Positions 1 to 14,655 of a DNA stretch of 64,000 nt are shown here, one piece after another. Each line of letters opens with the position of its first letter. Positions within the stretch are counted from its first letter, which is position 1. The DNA is from Caprimulgus europaeus. Lineage: Eukaryota > Chordata > Aves > Caprimulgiformes > Caprimulgidae. The stretch spans positions 16,189,686 through 16,253,685 of the forward strand of contig OU015534.1 of assembly GCA_907165065.1 (NCBI GenBank). Direction: 5' to 3'. A program made the translations under genes and the position numbers. The notes beneath the pieces are model-generated. The model made no database searches and had not been told where the DNA came from. It saw only the letters and a list, made by a program, of their open reading frames with translations.

Positions 1-2513
1 TGCAAAAAAGGGGACAGAGGACCCGATTCCCGTTCTGGGGGACTGTTGGACTCCTGTAATTGTGACCACATCTTTCCCAGTAGTGCTCTCTAGCGACTTA
101 CTGAGGAACTTGAATGCCTGCTGGTAATTTTACAGCTTCCTAGCTATGAATGACACGGACACACTATCAGTAACCTTGATCTAGTAGCCCAACTCCAGAT
201 AAGCATTTATAATTTAGCCTAGTGCCCATTTTTCTTAGAAGACTTTTATAGTATCTGAATAAGACCTTTCAGATCCTTGGCAAAAATCAGTGGGCTTTCT
301 CTCCTTTTCTTCCTCTCCTGGCTAGTAGCTATGTTCTATCTAGCTCAATACATACAACCATTTCCAAACAGCCTCTTTGTACCGATATAGATACCTGTGG
401 TTGTTTCTCCACAAAAGCAAGTGCTGTCTAGTAAGTACCATATTATCAAAGCTGACTGCTAGAAACGTTTTTTTTTTTGCCTTTACAGCCATTTTATCAC
501 CACAGTGAGGACTCCAGCATTTTTTCCAGAAGGAATTCTATAGTTTGCATTACAAACATAGTATTTCTTTTATGCAGCCCAATTTATTTATAATAAAACA
601 CACATGCTGTTATCTCTGAACTCAGAAAGGTCAGTCCTCTCCCTGCTCTGGGCTTTTCTGCATGCCTTGTAAATCAAGAAATCTTCTGAGTTGCTTCAGA
701 AGCTGCAGCACCAGCACTTTGCCTATCATCTTCTGAAGATGATGCACTGAAGCATCTCTACCAAAAAGACTTCCAGCAGCAGAACCAGTCCATCCAGGTA
801 ACCCAGCCTCAGACTGGTGCTCACAGCCTTGTTTCAGATGTCTTACTTAAGAAAAAGAAGCATAGTTGCTTTTGCCATTTCTCCTGAATGGGGAAGTTGC
901 CATGGTCACTCATAACAATGAAGAATTCCTCAACCTGTAAATAATACAATTAATTATTCTCACAGATTAGCCATGCTGGTTTTCTCCTTGGAAACTGAGC
1001 ATCAGATGGTGTTAACTTCAAGACAACTGGATACCAGATATATCCTATGAGGTGAAAACAAAAGGAGCGATTAGCACCGTAACTTCCTGAGCTGCCCCAC
1101 AGAATAGCAGAGCAAACACCACAAGCACAAAAGCCTCCTTGGTCACAGCAGTTGTGGGAATGCATCCTGCTTCCAGAGCTGGTGACATCCACCTTCAGCC
1201 TAGTGCTCTTCAAGGAGCACTTCAGTAGCAAAAATAACTATTCTAGACTTGAGAATCAGGCAGTCCATTATAAACGCATTCCTGTTAAAAAAAAGGAGCA
1301 TAAGCAGTCTTTTTCTACCACATTCTTTGAAGATTAGCATCTTCAACCTAGCTACATTAGGGCAGCAGATACAGGACCCCCTCCAAAAAAAACCTCCCAA
1401 ACCCCCAAAACAAAACCAGAAAAAAACCCACCAGACTAGAGTGAGACTTTTCATTCAGAGACTTCACGTTTAGCATTTCAAGAAACACATCCTTCACTTC
1501 TTTGTAAGCAAAACTCACAGAAACCATTTGATCGCAGACAACCAGGACCTAGGGACCAGCTACCTGAGTAGCTCGTTACTATCCACATCCTCAAGTGGAT
1601 GAGGTAAGGCTGCACCACCTGCAGGGAGACAGCTATTCCTGTAAGAGAACGCTGCATTAGATAATAATTTTTAGTGGAAGTTCCACACACTATTACTAGA
1701 GTAAGGGAGAATTTACATTAATATTCTACATTCTAGACAAAGTGAAGTATGGGCATTTATAGTCTCCCAACTCAACAAAATCCACGGTTCCTGAACTGTC
1801 ATACTCCACTGGCTGTCCACCTAGTGAAAGCTCCGTTTCAGCAAGCAGTCGTATGTGACTGCTGTGAAGGGGTCTTCCTCCCAGCTGGAAGGCAGTAGGA
1901 TGGTGGGAGGTTTCCTCTTGCAGCCGAAAGGCCAGCTCTGTTCTGCTCCCTGCTCCAGCCCAGCCACCTCAACCTGGGATGGAATATTCTGAGAAACTAT
2001 ACACGGATCTGGTACTTCATAAGCTTCGCCTACGACACCGTCCCTCATCTTGGACCTTGCTATGAGAAGTATCTGATGCAAACTTCTATCAGTAGGGCTA
2101 ATCTCACTGCAGATCTCCGAAGGCACAGAATTTTATCTTAAAATAAACCTAGGGGAACCCTCCTTCCAACCCAGCTTTGCTGGTACTTTTTCATATACAG
2201 ACCCAAAAATCCATGCAGCAGCATATCGCAAATGCAACGTACATTGACTACCACCTGGAGAAGAATACCAACTGTCTGTACTGAAATAAATAGTTTGGCA
2301 GTAAAGACTCTATCACAGCTTTGTCATAACATTTTTTACACATAAATATCTAGATTCTATTTTCAATTTTAGGAAGAATACGTTGCATGCTTCAATTCTT
2401 CCTGCATCAGTTAGTCTCATGTTTCACTGATGCAGATCACATAACATCAAAACTAATTATCAAATATTAAACTCCATTCTTAGGTCCATGTTTTTTCAGT
2501 TTGCAATTGTATA
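1..2513. other. Downstream flank of C1orf52, no gene recognised
   Basis: This AT-rich stretch lies past the nearest plausible poly(A) signals of C1orf52. It may still hold the end of a longer 3'UTR. Both strands have only short open frames with no recognisable domains. A small hairpin with 10-bp arms lies at 2402-2435. In human the next gene on this side is SYDE2, tens of kilobases away, and I see no SYDE2 coding sequence here. Confidence 0.5.
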
Positions 2514-2519
2514 TTTATT
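2514..2519 (-). terminator. C1orf52: Candidate C1orf52 poly(A) signal
   Basis: The minus strand reads AATAAA here, about 595 bases past the C1orf52 stop codon. A second AATAAA lies closer to the gene at 2653-2658. Neither is followed by a strong GU-rich element, so the true cleavage site is uncertain and could be further downstream. Confidence 0.3.
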
Positions 2520-3112
2520 GCAAACAAAACCCTGAGGAATCTGTTGTGTCTTAAGAAATACATCACTGAAATGCATACAGTACAGAATTCAACCCTCCTA
2601 TTCCCCAAACATGTGATGCAATATTTATATCGCAAATATTTTCAAGCGGAGTTTTATTCCAGTGACCTATTTGCAGTCTTTACATACATTTCAAAACATC
2701 ATTACGCAAACATATCACAGGACAGTACTTGAGAATCTTTAGTACATACTCCTTTATAAAAGGTTTTGACACAATGGAAAAGTCAATCCAGAAAAGCTCA
2801 CGTTAACAGGTGTCTTGGTAAACAAAATACCATGAAGCCCTGTAACCTGCACGAGCACAAGTATCCATCACAATGGATCCCTCTTCTAAATCTCTTTTAA
2901 ATAAACTGGTTTAAATTTTGTTCAGTAGATGAGTTCCTATCACAACACTGTCCATGTAAATTTGTGCTTTCCAAAGGCAAGCATACTACAAAAATAAAAT
3001 TCCCTACCCGATAGGAGAGAGAAATTCAGTAAACATGTATTTGTTTCCCAGTCCAGCAGAGGAATCCAAGTTCATTTAAATTCTCATTATGGCTAAATCC
3101 AGCACGCCCTGC

Positions 3113-5210
<2,098 letters not shown>

Positions 5211-5240
5211 TCACCCCAGGGACGGGGCTTTTCCCTCCAG

Positions 5241-6228
5241 GTGACCGTGGACAGAACAAACCAGCCATGAAACCGAGACGGCCTCCGTTTCTCCTTGTCT
5301 TCACCTGCGGCCTCAGCAGCAAGAACACTCGATTTCCTTAATGTTGTAGCGTTAGCAACCCCAGGGCAGGTAAAGTTCTGGCATCACCTATCCAGCAACA
5401 GCTGAAGCAGTCCCGTAGGCTGTCCTTACACAAACGGACCGTTCAAAGCAGTGGGAAAAGTTTGTACTAGACTTCGTCAACAAAGTCCATAGATCTGTTT
5501 TTGCACCAGCTAATATACTTACCAGCACTGTTCAGGTTACTTAAACCCTCTCCTGCTTCTGTGGTAGTGTAAGGAAAGGGCTTTTGTGATAACATGATCA
5601 ATTTTTTCATTGCAAAGATACTAAACCGTGTCCAGCTGATCTCTCAGAATCAATACTATAATCATTATTTTGAAAGAAACCCTACACACAAAGTGCAATG
5701 AAAACAACTGCTGAAGGCAGCCTCCACAGTCCCAGCCACATTTGCAAATCCTTTTTGAGTCATGCTCCTCAGCGCTCAAAAGGTTTTGCTTCTCCCTTGC
5801 TATTAATATAAATAAAAATCTTAAACTAAGTAAATATATGCATGGCTAGAAGCAACACTTCTCACATCTCTAACAAGTTGAGTGATCAAATAATTTGAAA
5901 AAAACCCAAACAAACCCAACCAAGCATCAGGTTAGCAATAGTAGTCATGAACCACAGAAAGTGCAGTTCAGCAGCCAAGGTCTTAATTTCACATAGGTGT
6001 TTTCCCTGTACACTGCTCTTGAATGCAGTCCTGCAGGCACGGGTGTTTCACATTAAGTCAGTCTTTCCAGCGAAGACAAACCTCTCCAACAAGACAATGA
6101 GAAGAAAAGCCTTCTGCACACACAAAACCAAAACCACACATCCCAATACTGGCACAAACTCCTCTTACAACCTATACATTTTAATAATGAGGGAGGCAGA
6201 CAGGAAAACAGGAAATTATACAAAAGAA
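5241..6228. other. Short spacer between BCL10 3' end and C1orf52 promoter
   Basis: This AT-rich spacer of about 1 kb separates the predicted BCL10 cleavage region from the C1orf52 CpG island. I see no coding exon, RNA gene or recognisable repeat in it. Confidence 0.5.
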
Positions 6229-6234
6229 TTTATT
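6229..6234 (-). terminator. BCL10: Candidate BCL10 poly(A) signal
   Basis: The minus strand has AATAAA here, about 2.0 kb after the BCL10 stop. Within about 20-40 bases downstream it becomes U/GU-rich (CCTGTTTTCCTGTCTGCC at about 6195-6212), as expected of a cleavage and polyadenylation site. Confidence 0.55.
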
Positions 6235-8257
6235 CCAAAAGTTGTGATAAAAATACTTCAAATTTTTTAAAAATGCACGTTATAAACATTTGGTAAGACA
6301 ATACATTCATTCCAAGTCTCAGGTTAATAGGCTCCACTGCAGGAGCCATCCCTGCACAGGCAGCACGCTGTGGGGCGGGCAGCACACCTCGCTCTTCGGA
6401 TACACATCTGCAAAGGCAGCTGATGCTCTTTTTCAGTTAAGGCCAAGCTTGCTCACTCTCGTCAATTTACAAGAATCCAAGAAGGGACCCAAACACAGCT
6501 CTAAGTGGTTAGAATTGGCATTTAGACCAATTAATGTTTGGACATCCTGAGTATATGCAACTACAGTTCAAGTTAACGGAAGAGAGAGATCTAAGCCTAC
6601 CCTTAATTTCATCATGTTAGAGACCAAAACTTTGCTGGCGTATTTAGGCACTTCCAGAGCGTCTTCTGAAGCAAGCAATTTTGTTGAGAAGCATTTTCAC
6701 CAGCCTGACAGTCCATGACCTTAGCTGTATACAAGGAAAACAAGGAATTTTATAAACACTACACAGAAGCCCACATTTTTATCAAATGTAAGTTATTCAT
6801 ATAGGAAATATGGAGTGTAGTTGAACACTGCAGTTTATTTTAACCTACTTCCAAAACCAGAGTAAACATGGAAAAAAAAAAAATAGACTAGATTGAGGTC
6901 CTGCAGATGGCCTGTCTACACAAAAGGAGAACACAGTTTAGGAATACTACCAGGATTTGAATTTGAATGGAATTACATGGCTATAGCGCTGTATGAAAGC
7001 CAAAATAATTTAAAGCCTTAAATACAAATCTACCCTTTGATATACTGAAAACATGCCATCACTTTAAAGTGTAGTACTACAGAACAAAACTGTACGCATT
7101 CCCAAGTAAGAGTTTGTCTTTGCCTAGTAATTTTGAAGTTATTATAGGCCAATTTCATAAAAAGTAGATTTTGCAACTCAAGAGTACAAAATGAGAGGAA
7201 TATAGCATGTTACGTTGTGTGAAGAAATGAGAACCTTCCCATGATGAAATAGTTTAAAATGCATTTGACTCTAAACAATTTGAAATGTAAACCTATCAGC
7301 TTTGAAGAGTAGGTATCTGGAGTGCAACACTTAGAGTCCGTCGCGTATGGGTACTTTCTTGCTACAGGGCTCCTCCTCTACTTACCTACAGGGACAAAAC
7401 ATACAAGTTTTGCTCCTTAATAGCATTATACAGTAACATTTTCTTACAGCTCCCATGATGCTGTTACAGCAGTTGACATTCCTTTTTCAGCATTAATGAG
7501 AATTTCTTTAAAGTGCATCTCAAATCAGGAATCTCTAACTAATATACAAGAATAATATGCTAAGACTTGTGGAAGTATCTTTGCGATCTCAAATCACTGT
7601 GATACCGAGGTGCTTTTTGATTTACTGGTAGGACAGAGAAGAAAGTTGAGACAATCAAGAGACTTCTTGCAAATAAGCACAGCTACAGATTCGGCCAGAT
7701 TAAAGTTGGGGGTTTTTAGGTTCTTTTGTAAGTAGAGCTGCACACACATACAGAGTGCAGAATTTATCCTACAGGGAAACATTTAATTTGATAAATGAGT
7801 TTAAGCTTTTTGGTAAGTGAGCTTAAGCTTTTAGTTCAGGAAGTTATTCTTAAATACTCAATACTTTTCCTAACCATCTTTCCCAATTCACCTGTCACAG
7901 AAACATTAGGAAAACCAGGTTTGTTAGTTTCTGTAGGAAGAATGAAAATATTTGTTCTATAACGGCAGCTTAAATATCCGCAACTAAATGTGAAATCTTA
8001 AATATACTGGTTTAAAAAACAAACCTTTGCTGGTATAATATCATGATCTTTTGAAAAAAAGCTCCCTAAAGAATGTAAAATCAAGCAGCTCCAGAGTCAC
8101 CCAATTGCAGAAAAATGACTCCTTAAAAAACAGTAAATAAGATAGATAATTTCCTCTGATTTTGCTAGTTAACAGTCTGAAAACATTTTTTTAACCTTTA
8201 TAAATCATCACACACAGTTTCAGTACCATTTGAATGAACTGACAAAAGTCACTATGT
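6235..8257 (-). other. BCL10: Predicted BCL10 3'UTR
   Basis: AT-rich sequence between the BCL10 stop codon and the candidate poly(A) signal. No coding potential is recognised. A short tandem duplication with a 22-base period, each copy carrying TTAAGCTTTT, lies at 7797-7832. Both the extent and the assignment as UTR are inferred. Confidence 0.5.
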
Positions 8258-8625
8258 TCACTGTGGTTGGAGAGAACGCGACCTTAAAGGCAAAAAGCAA
8301 TTGTCACTGGAACTAGTACACGGTTCTTGCTGCTCAGACTGGAGCTCGGGGGGTAGGGGGGGTGCACCAGGGTCTCCAGGCCCTGGAAGGGTGGCTGAGA
8401 AAGCAGCAGACTCTGCATTTCCCATCTCTGCAATTGGCAAATTCATTGAATGAAGAGAGACAGCAGACAAAAATGCGGCGGTGCTGTAATCTTCTTCTGG
8501 ATGATGCATCTGGGTAGATTCTTTGTCTTTTGTTTTATCAAAAAAATTTGATTCATCAGAATATGATCTAGAAAGATTATTCATTCCTCCACACAGTGAG
8601 GTCATACAGGTGCTGCAGCTTAGAC
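8258..8625 (-). CDS. BCL10: BCL10 coding exon 3 (Ser/Thr-rich C-terminus)
   Basis: The acceptor is TTTTTGTCTTAG. The exon completes the split Gly codon (residue 125) and continues [10 protein letters not shown] to the TGA stop at 8258-8260. The start of this exon matches the MALT1-binding stretch after the CARD in human BCL10. The intron before it is 8626-9683. Confidence 0.95.
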
Positions 8626-11600
8626 CTAAGACAAAAAAACAGAGACTGGGTTTAACTACAACATAGCACACACTGCAAACTGTGCTCTGATTTAATATCA
8701 GTACGATTGTTGAAGACCAATTGTCTGTATTTTTAACAGACTAACCTCTTCATCTCACCAACATTCATGACAAATTAAAAAATACATGCAGGTTATCTAG
8801 GCTGATGTGAATGATTTCTCTGTATCAGCTACTATTTGACAAAGATGCACCATAATTTAAGCTCAGTTTGAAGAAACCACTTTAGCCCTTTGACCTGTCT
8901 TTGACAAATTTTTCTCACTGTGTTCTTCAAACTTAAAAGCTTCAGCTACATGGTTCTACTCCAAAGGGAACTACATTTGAAGGTTGTTTTACCTGAAACC
9001 AGAGAAAACTTCAGGCCTCTCATCTCTAGGGTTAAAAATGTTACTTTCTTCCTTCTTTATTTCTCTTTTGATGGGTGTGGAAGGGCAAGTAAGGTTTTTG
9101 GTTTAGAAGGCTTATACTTTCTTTATCTGCCTTAAAATATGAGCACATACAGTCACTTCAAGCTCTGTGTGTCACCAAACTCTCTCTACCTGTATGAAGC
9201 AACACATGCATACATTTACAGTGTCTAATTTTAAGTTTGGGCATTGAAGGCACACAGAAGAATTCTCCTCAGGTTGCATTTGCTGGTTTATCTTCTGCTG
9301 AGATGCAAAGTTTAACAAAACCAGAGCATCCTGCCACTGCAGTAAACAGCTTCAAGAGAAATGCAAGATGGAAGATAACCACCTATTTTAAATTCTAAAT
9401 TTGAACCTTATAGAAACCAAAACTGAAATGTGAAGACAAACTTATCCATCACAACAACACATGATAGGGTTCAGATAGTAAAAAGGCAAAGCCAGGATAC
9501 ATGCACTAGGATCTTAAATCCAAACTGGTGATATTTCCAAGAATGTTGTATCAAACACTGGAGGGAGGGGGAAAAAAAAAAATCTCTACTAAGAAACATG
9601 ATTTAAAGAATTGTTGGAGTTTAATTTTGCAGACCTTCAAAATAAAAACTATGTCTTACAAAATATTATTATAAACTTCTCACCTTTGAGAGCTTCCAGT
9701 TTTTCATTTTTGATTTTCAACACTACGTCAGTTATCTTTTGTAACAGGAAGTTTTGTGTTCTTTCTCGTCTGATAGATTCAATCAAGGCATCTAGTCCCT
9801 TTGGGTTTTCTGCTAAGTAGTCCAATAGCTTCCCAGTTTTTTTCCTACTGGAAGATCGTGAAGAAATTTCCTCTGTGTCCTCTCTAGTGAGTATTTTCTT
9901 TGAACGCAGGTAATCAAAGTGTCTCTCAGCTATGATCTTATCACACAGGTAAGGACGCATCCTTTCTAAAGCCTGAAAAACAAAACAAACTAGTATTAGC
10001 CAATTGTTCAGTTTCTTTAGAAGCCTGTATTTGAAACCTGTATGATTCTGATACAGGTTAATGAAACCATTTTTAAAGCTGCCACTGTGTTACTTAGCAG
10101 ATATTTTTATCAGTGTAAAAAAAAAAAAAAAATTAAAAAATAAGAAACATTATCTAATTTTGTTATTCCTTTCATTAATTTCCTTTGAGTGAACTCAGGG
10201 ATTTTAATGCGTGTTAAGTAACTGACTGGTGATCTTGGAGGTCTTTTCCAACTTTAATGATTCTATGATTCTAAGGTGAATACTTAATGAAAACATTAGT
10301 TATGTTAAATCTATGGTTATCACATTTCAGATCACTTACCATGTAAAAATGAAATGATACCAACAGGACACAGCAGCACCTACTCAGTCTGTCTATGGCA
10401 CACTCATTCTCACTGACTACCCTACTGCCACATTTTCATACTGTTTGTATCAATGAGGCATAACTCCAAAATATTGCAATCATCGACGTTTTCTGTACCC
10501 TGAGTAAAAGCAATCTCAGAGCAACAGCATGAATGTTTAAAAGGTTTGTTAAATAAACACCACTATTTACAAGTTCAACAGATTACTGGCATGCAAAAGA
10601 CATGCACTTTCATCCACAGATATATCTACTCAAAAACTTTACTGGCTGCTTTTTGTCTTCATCAAGCTGCTTTCTTTTTGTTTAAGATTTTATATCAAAC
10701 ATCTGAAGCAACTTGCACACCTCTAACATGCTGCACAGACCACAGAGTTAGTGCAGCTCTGATGACTCTGGCCCGAGCAAAATGCCTCCACCCTCTGCAG
10801 CATAACTTCAGTTTACAAGTGTAAGATGGTCGCTTAAGTCCTCTCCATAACCAGCAAAAAGAAAGAGGTGGAACAATCTGCCCATAGGAGCGGACTCCAT
10901 CCATGGTCTAAGGACCCCAGCATGAAGTCAGTTAACACTGGGTATGATGAAGCAGAGACACCTGTCCGGAGCACTTCAGCAGCAGTACCAGTTTGCATCT
11001 TCAGGAACTCTAACACCTAGTATCAGGTCACATTCCCTCAGAGAACTTCTTTCTGGGAAAATATGCTATATTTTGTAATCATATTCAATTCTAACCTGAC
11101 TACCAATTTATTTTGGAGGTAATTTTATAGGAGTAATGACAGAACTAAAGACTGCCAGGTCAACACTTTGATTTCCTCCTTGAAAGACCAAATGTCCTCT
11201 CCTATACTGACCAATTCATTTTTACAGTTATCAAAACAAAAACCAATCTTCCCCCACCTTGTTCAGAGGGTACATACAAGCACAAACATCACCAAAATGT
11301 AAATTAGATTCAGCTTGTTTCAATCTGTACATTAGCAAGCCTGTTTGATATCAACATAGAAACAGAATGAATGCATGTGGTCACAACTCTGGTTTCAGTA
11401 TCTACTACTCTGTGAAGATGAGAGTCACAAATGACATCTCTCTGCTTGAAAAACAAGCTCTCATTTTATACAATACTACAAAATTGTCAGTTTCCCCTGC
11501 CAACATTTTTCACTGTGCAGAATTACACAGGAAGTCAGATACCCACTAGCTGAATATTACTGATGCAGAAAAACCTAACACCTCCTCCAGTCTCATTGGA

Positions 11601-14600
11601 TTAGGCAAAAAAAAGATTGGAGAGCCAGAAGGAAAAGCACCTTTACATACAAGACATATGAAGAGATGAAAAGAAACAAAACTTATTTCCTGAAGAAAGT
11701 TTTCAACTATCCTCCTGCTTTTTCAGATTAGATTCCATAGCAGCAGCATTTAAAAATTAAAAATTTTAAATTACTGTTTGCCTTGTAGCCATTTACTAGC
11801 TCAGTAAATAGATGTGCAGGAAACACTAGACATCAAGATGCACTTTAAGGCAGATTATTTCAAACAGCAAAATACTGTCTGGCATACTGGTGCTAAGGAA
11901 AGCACCAATAACTCCTAAAGAAAAAACCCCCTGGGCTGCTCCACTAAGTACAGCAGAGGATAAAGGTGTTCTACTAGTTGCTCTTTAGGAGCCACCAAAT
12001 ACCAAGCTATCAATAAACAGCCCGTGGTTACACAGCTGTTAAAGAAAACACCAGATGAGCATGCAAGGTGGATAAAGGAAGGCTTTTGGCAGCAGACTAT
12101 CACCGCCAGACCCAATACAATGTAAAGCCAAAAGTGTAAGGGTGCAGCTCCATGGTGGCCAATTCAAGTGCAAGAAACACGCCCGCCTGCATGGCAGCCG
12201 CGTGCTCCTACCCCTTCCCTTGGGCTTGTGGATGAGAAAATCCAGTCAAGAAACTGAATTGGTGCTTTTCTTCCCCCTCCCACAGCCAGCTAATTACTCA
12301 GCCCAGTGTAATGTGCCATGACATGGGCACTAGCGGTGGCATAACAACTACAAGAGCAGGAAAGTGCAACAGTACAGCTCATATCAACTTGGGCAGCTCT
12401 GGAATACACCTCAAGTGTTCAACTGCAACGAGCCCACACCTGAATGGTTACAAACATAGCAGACAATACAGATTTCTCCACTTCTCAGGGAAATCCCATC
12501 CTACCACCAGGAGGATTAATCAACAAACTCCAAAATACAAGTCAACGTTTCAACATTAAAAGAATAGAGTGAGCTGTTACTGAATAGAATGACTGCTGCG
12601 TTTTGACTAACATCTTCCAGTAATGAATCTTCCACTGTATGAAGCGTATCTGTTCTGAATTCCCCTCTGCACTGCCCTCATAGGTTAACGTTTATGAGGG
12701 ACAGAAAGAGTAAACACATTAGAACAGAAGCCTTAAACACACTTTGCCTGATATCCATGATTTTGTATGACTCGTTGCCTCCTTCCCAGCTCTGGAATGT
12801 AAGACTCCAACTTTCATAATTCCTCCTCAAGACAAGTTTGCCCAGACCAAGCCATCTTTGCAAGTTAGCTTTGTGAGGTATGCTGTCACGTAATACACCC
12901 AGAACTGGTGGTAAAGCAGCACTTCTGTCTGAAGTGATCCTATCAAAGTTCCTTGCACAGCTTTGAAACAGCTGAGTGAGCGTACGCTGAACCAGCGCTG
13001 CGAATCACGAGGCTGCAACATTTAAAGTCTGAGAGAAGAATCTCTGAAGTCAGATTTATCAGATTGTCTTTTGATGATAAAACTAATGTTATTTCTTCCT
13101 ACATACTAGGTTTCTATCTAGTCCTCCAATTACTACAGGAGGCTCTACAAGATTAAATGCTGAAGCAACACACATGCACTCCTGTGAGATGCAGCTGTGA
13201 ATTCAGTCACTGACACAGATTAACATATATATTGTCATATACATAGTCTGATATAAGTAGTTCTTATCTTTTTTTCAGTGTAACTACTGGATGCTAACTA
13301 TTGCAGTATTACCCCATGGTTCCACAGAAGAAAGTAATAACTTCAAAAACATGCCTCACAAAACCATGACAAAGCATTTACAGAAAATTATGTATGCATA
13401 AAGCTAGTAAGAACCCAAAACTGAACTTCAAACACTCTTTATTGTATCTTAAAGAAGCATAAAACCCCAAATATGTCAAACATAAGACAAACAGAAGCAT
13501 GGATGGTCAATAAATAATTGAAAAATTGTGAGGTTTTTTAAATTAATCAATCACTTCTTGATGCTGGTTAGTACACTGATATTAGTAAAAATTTATTCTC
13601 TGAAAGAGTGGTCAGACATTGGAACAGGCTGCTCAGGGAAGTGGCAGAGTCACCATCCCTGGAGATGTTCAAGAATGGTGTAGATGTAGTGCTCAGGGAT
13701 ATGGTTTAGTGGGCGTGGTGGTGATGAGTTGATGGTTGGACTGGATGATCTTAGAGGTCTTTTCCAACCTTAATGATTCTGTGATTGTTGCTTCCGAGTC
13801 TACCAAAGAGATAAGTAAATCCAGCCTGAATCAGGATGAAGTCTCCCCTCAGATTCCAGTCAACAAATAAGGGAAAAATTCAGGAAAATATAAAACAAAA
13901 AGCTTAAAAAAATTGACCAATATTTAATCCAAATATTCACACTCTGTAAGAGAGAATCTTATTAACACCAAGAGAAGCAGACACATTTGCAGCTAATCTC
14001 TGGGCACCACACTAGCTATGTATCGCTTCTGCTGTCTCCCATCACTTACTGCGGAGCATACGGACGCCACGAAGCCCAGAGCCTCGCCCCTCTGGCCCTC
14101 AGACGCGACAAAGGCGCAGACCGCTTCGAGAAAACAAAAGAAAACGGAACTTTCCGGTGAACACCTGGCCCCGGGGTGACGTTTCTGCAAGTCATTATCA
14201 GCCTCGCACCGGGAACCCCGCGGAGGCCCGAGCCATGGGCTGCCGATCCCGGCAAGCTCCAGGCACGTCGCCCCGGGGCCCCAGCCCGGCGCCCGGGCCC
14301 CTCGGGCCCACCGCCCCGCTTCGCCTCACCTCACCGCGCCGCACATGACCCGCCGCCCCCGCGGGCGCCCTCCGGGAAGGCGGCAGGGAATTCCGGGCGG
14401 CGCGGCTGGGGCAGGGGCCCGGCCCAGCGGCCGCTGGCGGCTCCCCCCCTGCCTCCCCTCCTCGGACGCCCGCTCTGACAGAACTTCCGCTTCGCCGGCC
14501 CGGGCCCGGGCCCGGGCCCCGCCCCGCCGCGCCCCGGTTACTGCGGCCTCCAGGCCCATCCCGCCACTTACATCCTTCTTCACCTCGGCCATCTCGTCCT

Positions 14601-14655
14601 CCGTCAGCAGCCGCCCCGCAGCCCCCGAGCTCAAGCCCGGGCCCGGCCCCTCCAT
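8258..14655 (-). CDS. BCL10: BCL10 immune signalling adaptor, complete coding region
   Basis: The spliced coding region is complement(8258..8625, 9684..9972, 14572..14655), giving 246 residues against 233 in human. BCL10 is a cytosolic adaptor that polymerises through its CARD on CARD9/10/11/14 scaffolds and recruits MALT1, leading to NF-kB activation. Residues about 20-115 are the CARD, with the diagnostic runs [26 protein letters not shown] and [14 protein letters not shown]. The C-terminal half is Ser/Thr-rich, contains [13 protein letters not shown] (matching the phosphorylated serine patch of human BCL10) and [17 protein letters not shown], and ends RSRSLQPQ. The start ATG has G at -3 and +4. 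The N-terminus is about 10 residues longer than in human, with a Gly/Ala-rich stretch before the conserved [12 protein letters not shown]. All junctions are GT/AG and in phase. Confidence 0.97.
9684..9972 (-). CDS. BCL10: BCL10 coding exon 2 (CARD)
   Basis: The acceptor TTTTTCAG precedes [12 protein letters not shown]. The exon carries nearly the whole CARD, residues 29-124, and ends LEALK plus one base of a Gly codon at a GTGAGA donor. The preceding intron is 9973-14571, about 4.6 kb. Confidence 0.96.
10222..10274 (+). mobile_element. CR1 LINE 3' tail fragment
   Basis: The run CTTGGAGGTCTTTTCCAAC followed by ATGATTCTATGATTCTA is the typical CR1 3' end with its short terminal repeat. It is severely 5'-truncated and lies inside BCL10 intron 1. 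Confidence 0.8.
13589..13790 (+). mobile_element. CR1 LINE fragment, 5'-truncated
   Basis: It reads GTGGTCAGACATTGGAACAG and onward through CCCTGGAGATGTTCAAG to GGTCTTTTCCAACCTTAATG, the last part of CR1 ORF2 plus the 3'UTR and tail. The coding part is too degraded to read through. It lies in BCL10 intron 1. Confidence 0.88.
14497..14520. repeat. GGGCCC hexamer tandem, potential G-quadruplex
   Basis: About four copies of a self-complementary CCCGGG/GGGCCC hexamer lie in BCL10 intron 1, some 50 bases past the exon 1 donor. Both strands present four runs of three or more G separated by CCC. Confidence 0.85.
14572..14655 (-). CDS. BCL10: BCL10 coding exon 1
   Basis: Encodes residues 1-28, MEGPGPG to AEVKKD, ending on a codon boundary at a consensus GTAAGT donor. 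A codon for GTG lies four codons upstream in frame, but the ATG has the better context and fits the family start. Confidence 0.93.

Noticed and set aside
1821..2126. Minus-strand 101-codon frame as a possible SYDE2 or extra C1orf52 exon
   Set aside because: The translation resembles neither protein and lacks matching splice phase. C1orf52 already ends at 3113.
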